NCBI GenBank assembly: GCA_016182295.1
Contig: JACOXP010000009.1
Coordinates: forward strand, 1 to 38,084
DNA from: Candidatus Harrisonbacteria bacterium
Lineage (GTDB): Bacteria; Patescibacteriota; Minisyncoccia; UBA6257; WO2-44-18
Reading direction: 5' to 3'
DNA: 38,084 nucleotides
Part shown: piece after piece, positions 15,466-23,671 of the stretch
Position numbering within the stretch: position 1 is the first letter of the stretch
How the letters are laid out: the number at the start of each line of letters is the position of its first letter
Made by a program: the position numbers and the translations under genes
Notes under the pieces: generated by a model
What the model saw: the letters and a program-made list of their open reading frames with translations, nothing else
The model's database searches: none
What the model was told of the DNA's origin: nothing

Positions 15466-17362
15466 AATATCCAAAGACGCGAGATTTGCTTTCTTTCCAA
15501 ATATGCCCCTCCGGCGCTTCTAAGATAATTTCTAGGGCGCTTTCCACGCCAGATTGCTTTTCAAAAATAAATTGATAGGGCTGTTCGGCGGCAAGATTAA
15601 TCGGCCGCGCTCCCAAATAATCAACTTGAAGGGTTTTTGTCTCGCCGGCTTTCACGCTTAACCAAGAAGAAAAAACGGATTTACCGAAAACTAATTCGCT
15701 TGTTTCAATATTTTCTAAATCAGGATCAATTCGGTAATTAACCTCGGAGTAATCAATAATCGGGTAAACAATTTTTTTGGTGGCGCCGGTGATTTTTTCA
15801 AGCTCGGAACCAGGTGTCACGTAAATTTGCATAAAATCCTGATTGGTTTTCCGATACCACTGATCTTTTTCATCGGCGCCGTTGTGAGTTCGCGTGATGG
15901 AAACTTTATTTTTCACAAAACCTCGCCCATCGATCTTACTTTCAAATTTCACTGATTGCTTCATAAAAGCGTCGCTTTTCCCACCGGCGATATTAGCGTT
16001 GACAATCGCCAGATATTCCCCGATAAAATCATCCGACAACTTCGCCACCGCGCCGGAAACCCCCAAATCGCTAAGAAGATCATTCACCGCCGAATCGTCG
16101 AAATAAACCATAATATCTTTGGCTTCGATAAGTTTACCCAATTTTTCAGAAAGAATTTTTTTGTCGGATTCGTTAAGTTTAGAAAGTTTATCAAAAATTA
16201 TTGGCGCTAAAACTTTTAGGATGCGTTTGGGCTCGCCCTCCGCTTTGTCTTCTCCGGTTTCAACTTCCCGTTGAACTTCCGCAAGAAAATTATCCGAATC
16301 GATAGTGAGATCATATTCCAATAATTCAATCGGCCCCAAGGTTTCCAGGAGGTCTTCAATAACTCTCACGTTAAGACCGATTGCTCCGCTAAACTTAATT
16401 TCTTGTTCGCTGTAAATTTTGGATTCCTCAAGCAAAGAAATGGCTTTTTTGGCCGACTGAGGAAAGTCGAAGAACCAGTTGGAATCGCGGGCGCCCCAAC
16501 GGCCGGTAGTCCCTTGAAGTTGCTTTGGCGGAATAATTTTAGCTTCCAATTGACCGTCGGGATCGTAGATATCCCTGACGTTAATATCCAGTAAACTGCC
16601 CCGAAAAAACGTAATCATGGCGTAACTGCCGATAAATCCTCCTCCGGGCCTGATTTCCGATGGATTTTGAAAAAGCACCAACAAACGTTGTTTTTTTGGC
16701 TCTTCCATCCAACCGATCAGGGCTCCCAAAGCTTTTTCGATTCTGACAAGTCGGTTGCTGAAATCAAAAAATTCTTCGTCCAAAGTATAACCGATAGAAA
16801 TGGCTTGTTTTTTCAGCTTCTCGCTAAGAGACGATATTTCCGAAATTTTATCGCCGACTTTTTTGACCGAAGCTATCAATTCCGTACCCCGTTTATTCAC
16901 CGAAAGGGCGATGGCGTTATTTCTTAAATTTTCCAGTTCTTCGCTAATTCCCAGCGCGTTTTCGCTGATTTTAAACAAGTTCGCCAGAACCGCCGGCACC
17001 GTTTTGAGCGGACTTTGCGAATTAAGATCTCCTAATTCTCCAGCCACGTTTTCAAAAGAATTTTGAGCTTTTTCAAAATCAAATTCCAACAGAGCTTTGG
17101 CGCCCTCTTTAAAATTTTCATAAACTCCCGGGGCTAAGCTGACCGCTTTTCGTTCAAATCTCACAATATTAAATCCGAAAATTCCCAAAACCAACAAAAA
17201 CACTGTCAGCGTGGCGAACGCCGGAACTTTGAGATCGTTGGTTTTTTTAATCGGTTCCGATCTAGAAACCGGAATATAGGGAATTTCAAGCGGGATGCGC
17301 GTTTTGGCCGCGGATTTTCTTTTCGACACCGGAGGGCGAATATCAAAAATTCTTCTGGCCAT
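15398..17362 (-). CDS. DUF4012-domain membrane-anchored protein
   Basis: This 654-residue protein has a basic N-terminal cytoplasmic stretch (1-48), one membrane helix (about 50-70, AFATLTVFLLVLGIFGF), a helical region rich in K/E (75-200) and then the DUF4012 domain. Its hallmark is LLVLFQNPSEIRPGGGFIGSYAMI, followed by DPDGQL, RDSNWFFDFPQSA and a long extracellular beta-rich C-terminus. The family is common in Patescibacteria, Actinobacteria and Chloroflexi; its function is unknown, possibly cell-envelope polymer handling by analogy with LytR-type neighbours. It overlaps the upstream glycosyltransferase gene by one base, suggesting a shared envelope-glycan role. Confidence 0.88.
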   Translation of the reverse strand: MARRIFDIRPPVSKRKSAAKTRIPLEIPYIPVSRSEPIKKTNDLKVPAFATLTVFLLVLGIFGFNIVRFERKAVSLAPGVYENFKEGAKALLEFDFEKAQNSFENVAGELGDLNSQSPLKTVPAVLANLFKISENALGISEELENLRNNAIALSVNKRGTELIASVKKVGDKISEISSLSEKLKKQAISIGYTLDEEFFDFSNRLVRIEKALGALIGWMEEPKKQRLLVLFQNPSEIRPGGGFIGSYAMITFFRGSLLDINVRDIYDPDGQLEAKIIPPKQLQGTTGRWGARDSNWFFDFPQSAKKAISLLEESKIYSEQEIKFSGAIGLNVRVIEDLLETLGPIELLEYDLTIDSDNFLAEVQREVETGEDKAEGEPKRILKVLAPIIFDKLSKLNESDKKILSEKLGKLIEAKDIMVYFDDSAVNDLLSDLGVSGAVAKLSDDFIGEYLAIVNANIAGGKSDAFMKQSVKFESKIDGRGFVKNKVSITRTHNGADEKDQWYRKTNQDFMQIYVTPGSELEKITGATKKIVYPIIDYSEVNYRIDPDLENIETSELVFGKSVFSSWLSVKAGETKTLQVDYLGARPINLAAEQPYQFIFEKQSGVESALEIILEAPEGHIWKESKSRVFGYSTETLPARLTLNLTLLADQPSL

Positions 17363-18456
17363 TAGCGAAATTTATTGAAAATATCCAAGGTCTGAGCGGC
17401 TGTTTTTTCCCAACTAAACCGCGCCGCGTTTTTAAGACCCAATTCGACCATTTTATTCCTCATATTGTCATCGGAAAACAATTCAATTATCTCCGCCAGA
17501 TCAACCGGCTTCCAAGGATTAACTCGAAAAGCGCTATCCCCAACCACTTCCGGCAAGGAAGTCCGGTCAGCGACAATTGCCGGACAGCCGGACGCCTGCG
17601 CTTCAAGCGGAGGAAATCCAAAGCCCTCAAAAAAAGACGGGTAGGCGAAAACTCTTGCGGCGTTGTAAAGTTTTACTCTTTCCTCGCCGGCAACCGGACC
17701 TTTCAAAACTATATCTTTGGAAAATCGGGAATGCTTTATTTCCCGGAGAATGTCGCGGTAGAGCCAACCGGGGCGCCCGGCCAGCACCAACCGCCAATCG
17801 CGGAATTCCGGTTTTTGTTTGAGAAGATTAAACGCCTTAATAATTGTCGGCACGTTTTTTCTGGGTTCCAAAGTGCCGAGATATAAAATGTATGGATTGG
17901 TTGATGAGTTGGCTGATTTTCGATTCGGTTTGAATTCCTTAGAAATGCCGGAGTAAATCACGGAAATTTTTTTGGGATCAACGCCAAGCAACTCAACTAA
18001 ATCTCGTTTGGTTGCGTCAGAAACAGCTACTAAATGCGACGCCGCGTTCGCTTGCTTGCGGACGTCTTGAAGCCAGTGCCAAAATTTCTGCCGTCCGGAA
18101 AAAAATTGCGGGTGATGCAAAAAAGATAAATCGTGAAAAGTGATAATTCGGGGAGTGCGGCCAACGGACAAAATATTGAAGTGCGGGCTGAAAATCAAAT
18201 CGGTTCTTATCAATCGATCGACTTTCGGGAAAGAAAAAAGGCGCGCCGACAAATCCAGTATCTTGTTTGGCAAATGCCAATCGATGATGTTTGAAAATCT
18301 CGGCTCTGGGGATTTTTTGCGAAACCCGTTATAAAAAAACGAATAGCTGTTTATTTTATCAGCCGCCAATAATGACCGAGTAATATTGCGAGTGTATTCC
18401 TCTATTCCGGAAGCGCCCCCCCGGCCCAATAATCGTAGATCAACAAGGATTTGCAT
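17362..18456 (-). CDS. Glycosyltransferase family 4 (GT-B fold)
   Basis: This 364-residue enzyme begins MQILVDLRLLGRGGASGIEEYTRNI, the acceptor-side domain of GT4 enzymes. FHDLSFLHHPQFF sits mid-protein. The donor-side domain has ILYLGTLEPRKNVPTIIKAF, LVLAGRPGW and the nucleotide-sugar site AYPSFFEGFGFPPLEAQASGCPAIVA with the E-x7-E pattern, then LPEVVGDSA. It resembles mannosyl- and rhamnosyltransferases of surface polysaccharide synthesis; the sugar cannot be read. It is translationally linked to the DUF4012 gene and divergent from rplS. Confidence 0.9.
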   Translation of the reverse strand: MQILVDLRLLGRGGASGIEEYTRNITRSLLAADKINSYSFFYNGFRKKSPEPRFSNIIDWHLPNKILDLSARLFSFPKVDRLIRTDLIFSPHFNILSVGRTPRIITFHDLSFLHHPQFFSGRQKFWHWLQDVRKQANAASHLVAVSDATKRDLVELLGVDPKKISVIYSGISKEFKPNRKSANSSTNPYILYLGTLEPRKNVPTIIKAFNLLKQKPEFRDWRLVLAGRPGWLYRDILREIKHSRFSKDIVLKGPVAGEERVKLYNAARVFAYPSFFEGFGFPPLEAQASGCPAIVADRTSLPEVVGDSAFRVNPWKPVDLAEIIELFSDDNMRNKMVELGLKNAARFSWEKTAAQTLDIFNKFR

Positions 18457-18479
18457 AATCTTCTTAATTATATTATATT
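18451..18479 (+). promoter_or_regulatory. rplS promoter
   Basis: TTGCAT (18451-18456), 17-base spacer, TATATT (18474-18479), which ends 7 bases before the ATG at 18487: a leaderless ribosomal-protein message. It overlaps the start codon of the divergent glycosyltransferase gene. Confidence 0.65.
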
Positions 18480-18486
18480 TTCAAAC

Positions 18487-18828
18487 ATGATTTCAGCTGA
18501 AGTGTTAATAAAAATTAAACCCGGAGCGACGGTTCGGGTCTGGGAGAGGGTTAAAGACGGCGACAAATGGCGCCCGACTAAGTTTGAGGGACTTGTGCTC
18601 GCGCGCAAGCATGGCAGCGAGCAAGGAGCAACCTTCACCGTACGGAGCACGGTTGCCGGTATTGGGGTGGAGAAAATCTTCCCGATTTACTCGCCGCGCG
18701 TTGAAAAAGTGGATATTTTAAGCTCCCCCAAGAAAGTTAAGCGTGCTAAGCTTTATTACGTCCGGGGTCTTTCCAAGAAAGAAACTCGGCAAAAACTCGG
18801 CACTGAACAAGCAACCGCCGCAAAATAG
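18487..18828 (+). CDS. rplS: 50S ribosomal protein L19
   Basis: From ATG 18487 the protein has 113 residues. It carries the L19 core: KIKPGATVRVWERVKDGDKWRPTKFEGLVLARKHGSEQGATFTVRSTVAGIGVEKIFPIYSPRVEKVDIL and KVKRAKLYYVRGLSKKETRQKL. L19 sits at the 30S-50S interface. The frame extends 12 codons upstream, but that segment carries the promoter, so 18487 is preferred. The usual bacterial neighbours (rpsP, rimM, trmD) are absent here. Confidence 0.96.
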   Translation: MISAEVLIKIKPGATVRVWERVKDGDKWRPTKFEGLVLARKHGSEQGATFTVRSTVAGIGVEKIFPIYSPRVEKVDILSSPKKVKRAKLYYVRGLSKKETRQKLGTEQATAAK

Positions 18829-18840
18829 ACGACGGTTTTT
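18813..18840 (+). terminator. Probable rplS terminator
   Basis: AACCGCCG (18813-18820) pairs with CGACGGTT (18830-18837) with one mismatch, followed by TTT. The stem overlaps the last rplS codons. Confidence 0.5.
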
Positions 18841-18851
18841 GTTACCCCACA

Positions 18852-18886
18852 TTGGCATACGCTATTACCTTGAGGTATAGTATAAT
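18852..18886 (+). promoter_or_regulatory. Promoter of the LAGLIDADG gene
   Basis: TTGGCA (18852-18857) is followed after 18 bases by TATAGT (18876-18881), overlapping TATAAT (18881-18886), which ends 7 bases before GTG 18894. The segment also holds CCTTGAGGT (18868-18876), the same 9-mer as the anticodon region of the tRNA-Leu downstream. Confidence 0.5.
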
Positions 18887-18893
18887 AATCATT

Positions 18894-19553
18894 GTGGGAA
18901 AACCTCAACACAAGGTAAGGATCAAATGGTCTCCGGAGTTTTCCTATGCGATCGGACTTTTAACAACTGATGGCAATCTTTCGTCAGATGGCCGACATTT
19001 TGATTTTACTTCCCAAGACCCGGAGCAAATTAAAAATTTAATGCGCTGCCTCGGAATAAAAAACAAGATCGGTAAAAAAATCTCGGGCCAAACAAAGCGG
19101 CGAATCGCTAGAGTTCAATTTGGCGATGTCAATTTTTATCGTTTTTTATTGACTATTGGACTAATGCCAAATAAATCAAAAATTCTAACTTCTTTAGATA
19201 TACCCGATAAATATTTTTTTGATTTTCTCCGCGGACACTTCGACGGTGATGGAACTTTCTATTCCTACTGGGATCCGCGCTGGAAATCAAGTTTCATGTT
19301 TTATGTAGAATTTATTGGGTCTAGTAAAAAACATATAGAATGGTTGCGAGATAAAATAAATCAATTTCTAACTATAAAAGGTCATATTACAAAAGGTGCG
19401 GGTCACTCATGTTATCAATTAAAATATGCCAAATCCGAATCCTTAAAACTTTTGCCAAAACTCTATCACAAAGAAAGTTTTCCCAGATTGTCACGTAAAT
19501 ATTTGAAAATCAAAGAAACTTTGGCTATAATAGGCAAACGGGGCCTTATATGA
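18894..19553 (+). CDS. LAGLIDADG-type homing endonuclease-like protein
   Basis: From GTG 18894 the protein has 219 residues with two LAGLIDADG-like helices: FSYAIGLLTTDGNLS (about 14-28) and FFDFLRGHFDGDGTFYS (about 108-124). The Asp residues at the helix ends would bind the catalytic metals. This is a monomeric two-motif layout; such enzymes cut long asymmetric sites and promote intron or gene homing. The gene is free-standing: rplS is intact on one side and the uninterrupted tRNA-Leu(GAG) begins one base after its TGA. Catalytic competence is likely from the motifs but unproven. A LAGLIDADG-derived regulator or intron maturase is the alternative. Confidence 0.85.
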   Translation: MGKPQHKVRIKWSPEFSYAIGLLTTDGNLSSDGRHFDFTSQDPEQIKNLMRCLGIKNKIGKKISGQTKRRIARVQFGDVNFYRFLLTIGLMPNKSKILTSLDIPDKYFFDFLRGHFDGDGTFYSYWDPRWKSSFMFYVEFIGSSKKHIEWLRDKINQFLTIKGHITKGAGHSCYQLKYAKSESLKLLPKLYHKESFPRLSRKYLKIKETLAIIGKRGLI

Positions 19554-19636
19554 GCGCAGGTGGCGTAACGGCAGCCGCGCAGCCTTGAGGTGGCTGTGCC
19601 CGCAAGGGCGTGGAGGTTCGATTCCTCTCCTGCGCA
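19554..19636 (+). tRNA. tRNA-Leu (anticodon GAG)
   Basis: Acceptor GCGCAGG/CCTGCGC, anticodon loop TTGAGGT giving GAG, a long variable arm (TGCCCGCAAGGGCGT), T-arm GGTTCGATTCC, discriminator A. It is uninterrupted and has no encoded CCA. It directly abuts the endonuclease stop codon. Confidence 0.95.
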
Positions 19637-19690
19637 CACTTCGACTCGCTTCGCTCGCTCAGTGTAAACACAAGAGCGAGCGAGGCGAAG
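19637..19690. repeat. Palindromic intergenic repeat
   Basis: CGCTCGCTC (19652-19660) pairs with GAGCGAGCG (19674-19682), and the loop contains a further GTGT/ACAC pairing. Outer ACTTCG and CGAAGT extend it imperfectly. It fills the gap between tRNA-Leu and the next gene and may serve as the tRNA's transcript end. The TTCGACTCGCTTCGCTCGCTCAG wording resembles repeats scattered through Patescibacteria genomes. Confidence 0.6.
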
Positions 19691-19703
19691 TACTCTAAGT
19701 AGT

Positions 19704-20135
19704 ATGAGCTTGTTAAAGATTATGAATATAAGATATATCTCTATTTTGGCATTTGTCGCTTTCTTGTTACATATTATTTGGGAAAATGCTCAAGCGCCGT
19801 TTTATGCCGGCTATCAATCTTTCTTACAACACCTTCCAATATGTTCCATTGGTGTGTTTGGCGATATTCTTATAACTTTGTTGGTTCTGGCGTTTTTATG
19901 GCTGCTAAAGAAAAATTTGCCGAGCACGAAAACTGATTTTTTTGCGCTGGCAATTATTGGGTTTGTGATAGCGGTTGCGATTGAGCAAAACGCTCTGTTG
20001 CTTGGTAAATGGAGTTACGCGCCGACGATGCCGCTTATTCCATATTTGCAAGTCGGGCTTATGCCGATCTTGCAAATGACAATATTGCTTCCTCTTTCGT
20101 TTTACATAACCGGATTATTCAATAAAAAAGTATAA
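19704..20135 (+). CDS. Polytopic membrane protein of unknown function
   Basis: A 143-residue hydrophobic protein with four predicted membrane helices (about 8-26, 48-66, 78-97 and 115-135). It contains LLHIIWENAQAPFYAGY near the first helix and conserved-looking EQNALLLGKWSYAPTMPLIPYLQVGLMPILQM before the last. These features recur in uncharacterised small membrane proteins whose function I cannot name. ATG 19722 is an alternative start. It stands alone between tRNA-Leu and the secreted-protein gene. Confidence 0.6.
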   Translation: MSLLKIMNIRYISILAFVAFLLHIIWENAQAPFYAGYQSFLQHLPICSIGVFGDILITLLVLAFLWLLKKNLPSTKTDFFALAIIGFVIAVAIEQNALLLGKWSYAPTMPLIPYLQVGLMPILQMTILLPLSFYITGLFNKKV

Positions 20136-20182
20136 ATAATCATCGGCGGCAATCCGCGCCAATAAGCTTGGCCCAACGGCTC

Positions 20183-20212
20183 TTGACAAATATAAGGGGT
20201 GTATGCTACCAT
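20183..20212 (+). promoter_or_regulatory. Strong promoter of the small secreted protein gene
   Basis: TTGACA (20183-20188), 18-base spacer, extended -10 TGC-TACCAT (20207-20212). It is very similar to the promoter at 35821-35850 (TTGACA, 18 bases, TGC-TACTCT). Confidence 0.75.
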
Positions 20213-20263
20213 GCTGGTGGTTCTTATGGTTGGGAAATGAGATCTTTTTGAAAGGAGACGGTT

Positions 20264-20569
20264 ATGCGCAAATTCGGGATGATGACAGTCGGGCTGACGA
20301 TTCTTCTGGGGGCGGGACTGCTGTTGAGCGCCGCGGCCGCTCCCGCGACGACCGACGATGGCGGCACGTATGTCACCCAAATCCGCATTTTCGCGGACTA
20401 CGACATCACGATCGGAAACACGGCAGAGCAGTCGGATCTCAAGCTTGAGAGAAACATCAATCGCTGGATTAAAGCTAACCCGGGATTCCAAATCCAGAAG
20501 ATTGATCAATGCCCAGGGCCATATAACAAATTTATGGTCCAATATCTGGAACGCCGCCAGACCGAGTGA
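20264..20569 (+). CDS. Small secreted protein
   Basis: This 101-residue protein begins with a classic signal peptide: MRKFGMM, a hydrophobic core TVGLTILLGAGLLLS, and AAAAPA as a likely signal peptidase I site near residue 26. The mature ~75 residues contain YVTQIRIFADYDITIG and RNINRWIKANPGFQIQKIDQC, with a single Cys. I recognise no family. Shine-Dalgarno AAGGAG (20252-20257), a consensus promoter and a strong terminator make it a self-contained unit. Its codon choice is more G/C-rich than the neighbouring membrane-protein gene. Confidence 0.75.
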   Translation: MRKFGMMTVGLTILLGAGLLLSAAAAPATTDDGGTYVTQIRIFADYDITIGNTAEQSDLKLERNINRWIKANPGFQIQKIDQCPGPYNKFMVQYLERRQTE

Positions 20570-20583
20570 GTTCCCCGCTCGCC

Positions 20584-20619
20584 AAGCCCCGCGCCTGAAA
20601 AGGTGGCGGGGCTTTTTTT
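20584..20619 (+). terminator. Intrinsic terminator of the secreted-protein gene
   Basis: AAGCCCCGC (20584-20592) pairs perfectly with GCGGGGCTT (20606-20614), followed by a run of T. Confidence 0.92.
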
Positions 20620-20625
20620 ATTTAT

Positions 20626-20642
20626 CCTAAGCTTGTCGAAGG
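20626..20642. repeat. Short dispersed repeat, copy 3 (intergenic)
   Basis: CCTAAGCTTGTCGAAGG is a variant of the element found in merA and glyS. Here it lies between the terminator and the htrA-like promoter. Confidence 0.65.
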
Positions 20643-20647
20643 ATTTT

Positions 20648-20656
20648 TGCTATACT
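20648..20656 (+). promoter_or_regulatory. Extended -10 promoter of the htrA-like gene
   Basis: TGC-TATACT, ending 7 bases before the ATG at 20664. No -35 at a normal distance is seen, which an extended -10 can tolerate. Confidence 0.6.
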
Positions 20657-20663
20657 AAACAGT

Positions 20664-21690
<1,027 letters not shown>

Positions 21691-21710
<20 letters not shown>

Positions 21711-21828
21711 AAGTAAGCGAATTGGCAAAAAATTCCGCTTTATCGACAATTTCCGGAATGTGATTTAGAAGGGCGAAAACGGCGAAAACCGCGACTGAAA
21801 AGAAAAGTAACGGAAAGAAATATTGCAT
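21691..21828 (-). CDS. Tiny single-pass membrane protein (45 residues)
   Basis: An ATG at 21828 opens a 45-residue frame: a membrane helix (MQYFFPLLFFSVAVFAVFALL) followed by an amphipathic tail (NHIPEIVDKAEFF...), ending at TAA 21691. It lies 18 bases downstream of glmS on the same strand and may be its last co-transcribed gene. Its end overlaps the htrA-like stop by 20 bases. No family is recognised. It could be a chance frame, but the signal-like hydrophobic core and placement favour a real small protein. Confidence 0.4.
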
Positions 21829-21846
21829 TTTAAGATTATAACATTT

Positions 21847-23655
21847 TTACTCAACGGTAACACTTTTGGCAAGATTGCGCGGTTTATCCACGTCGTAGCC
21901 GCGCAAAATTCCAGAATAGTAAGCGAAAAGCTGAAGCGGCACTATATTTAAAATCGGCTCCAGTTGCTCAATAGTTTTGGGAACGTAAAAAACATCATCG
22001 GCCAGTTTGGCCATTTTTTTGTCTCCGGCGGTGGCAATCGCCAAGATCGGACCGGAGCGCGCTTTTATCTCTTCAAGATTGGAAATCATTTTTTCGTAGA
22101 CCCGATTTTGGGTTGCCAGGGCAACGGTGGGGAAATTCTTGTCTATCAGCGCGATCGGCCCGTGTTTCATCTCCCCTCCGGCGTAACCTTCGGCATGGAC
22201 GTAGGAAATCTCTTTTATTTTCAAAGCTCCTTCAAGCGCCGCCGGATAATTGTAACCGCGGCCCAAATAGAGAAAATTGTCGTATTGAAGATATTTTTTG
22301 GCAAGCGTTTTTATCGCGCCGGAGTTTTTTATAACCGATTCTATCTTGAACGGCAGGATCCGCAATTCTTTGATTATTTCCTTATGCAGTTTTAATTTCT
22401 GGCGGGAGAGGTGGAGCGCCATCAGCGAAAGCACTCCCAATTGGGAAATAAACGCTTTGGTTGAAGCGACTCCGATCTCCGGACCGGCGTGATTATAAAC
22501 ACCGGCGACGGTCTCGCGAGCGATGCTCGAACCGACCGCGTTGACTATGCCAAGCGTAAGAAGGCCTTGATTATTGGCTTTGCGAAGCGCTGCCAGAGTA
22601 TCGGCTGTTTCCCCGGATTGAGAAACAAAAATCGCCGCTGATTGCGAACTAACGGGACGCTTAGCGTAACGATATTCGGAAGCGATGGCTATTTCGGTGG
22701 GGATATCAGCCAGCTCTTCGAATAAAAGTTTTCCGATGAGGGAAGCGTAATAAGAAGTGCCGCAGGCGAGAATTTCCAGCCGTTTGATTCTTTTCAACTG
22801 ATCGGTAACGCTTTCAAGTCCTCCCAATTTCACGGAATTTCTTCTGACCGACAACCTGCCCCTGATAGCCGATTCTAAAACTTCCGGGCCTTCGGCAATT
22901 TCTTTCATCATAAAATGTTTGTAATTCCCTCTCCTGGACTGCTCCGGATCAATTTCAAGCGGTTCCAAACGCGGCCGGGCCGGGCCAATTTTCATTCCCG
23001 AAAGGGAAAGCCAGCCCCGCTGGCCTTCTTTGAGATAAACTACTTTTTTTACCAAGCCGGCAAGAGCAGTCGGGTCGGAAGCGACATAATATTCTCCCCC
23101 GCCAACGCCGATCACTAACGGGCTTCCGAGGCGTGCCACAAAAATTTTCTCCGGTTCTTTTTTAAAAATAACAGCAAGGGCGTAAGCGCCGACGACTTTT
23201 TTAAGAGCGAGCTCCGGGCCAAATTCTTCAATGAGGTGCGCGAGAACTTCGGTATCGGTGTCGGAATAGAAATGATGGCCGTGTTTGGTTAGATCGGTTT
23301 TCAATTCCCGATAATTTTCTACGATGCCGTTGTGGACGAGGAAAATTTCTTTTTTGCAGTCCGTGTGAGGATGGGCGTTGGTTTCATTTGGAATTCCGTG
23401 CGTCGCCCAACGAGTGTGGGCAATCGCCGCGGTCGCCGCTTGTGATTTTGCGCCACGAATCGCTTTTTCCAAATTATCTAGTTTCCCAACCGCTTTTATT
23501 ACCTTCGGACCTAATACTTGATGCTTGATGCTTGAAACCGCATTAAAAAAGGCCACGCCCGCAGAATCGTAGCCCCTATACTCAAGTTTGCGAAGATTAT
23601 CAAAAACAATTGGTAGCCCTTCTTTTTTTCCTATGTAACCGGTGATGCCGCACAT
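21847..23655 (-). CDS. glmS: Glucosamine-6-phosphate synthase (isomerising)
   Basis: This 602-residue enzyme converts fructose-6-phosphate and glutamine to glucosamine-6-phosphate, the entry to amino-sugar and peptidoglycan precursors. The N-terminal glutaminase begins MCGITGYIG with the catalytic Cys as residue 2 (exposed after Met removal), and has RGYDSAGVA, HTRWATHG and HNGIVENY. Two SIS domains follow with CGTSYYASLIGK, VSQSGETADTLAAL, SSIARE and EGALKIKEISYVHAEGYAGGEMKHGPIALI. It ends LAKSVTVE, the usual GlmS tail. A 7-base tandem repeat encodes an odd SSIKHQV stretch near residues 40-46. It lies 16 bases downstream of leuS. Confidence 0.97.
   Translation of the reverse strand: MCGITGYIGKKEGLPIVFDNLRKLEYRGYDSAGVAFFNAVSSIKHQVLGPKVIKAVGKLDNLEKAIRGAKSQAATAAIAHTRWATHGIPNETNAHPHTDCKKEIFLVHNGIVENYRELKTDLTKHGHHFYSDTDTEVLAHLIEEFGPELALKKVVGAYALAVIFKKEPEKIFVARLGSPLVIGVGGGEYYVASDPTALAGLVKKVVYLKEGQRGWLSLSGMKIGPARPRLEPLEIDPEQSRRGNYKHFMMKEIAEGPEVLESAIRGRLSVRRNSVKLGGLESVTDQLKRIKRLEILACGTSYYASLIGKLLFEELADIPTEIAIASEYRYAKRPVSSQSAAIFVSQSGETADTLAALRKANNQGLLTLGIVNAVGSSIARETVAGVYNHAGPEIGVASTKAFISQLGVLSLMALHLSRQKLKLHKEIIKELRILPFKIESVIKNSGAIKTLAKKYLQYDNFLYLGRGYNYPAALEGALKIKEISYVHAEGYAGGEMKHGPIALIDKNFPTVALATQNRVYEKMISNLEEIKARSGPILAIATAGDKKMAKLADDVFYVPKTIEQLEPILNIVPLQLFAYYSGILRGYDVDKPRNLAKSVTVE
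23517..23536. repeat. 7-base tandem repeat inside glmS (CTTGATG x3)
   Basis: CTTGATG is repeated with period 7 (23517, 23524, and CTTGAAA at 23531). It lies in frame in the glutaminase domain at a variable surface stretch. Confidence 0.7.
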
Positions 23656-23671
23656 AGCCAGTACTCAAATA

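Noticed and set aside
18841-19636. A tRNA-Leu split by an intron holding the endonuclease gene
   Set aside because: The downstream tRNA-Leu is complete by itself, and bases before the endonuclease gene do not fold as a tRNA 5' half; only a 9-mer is shared.
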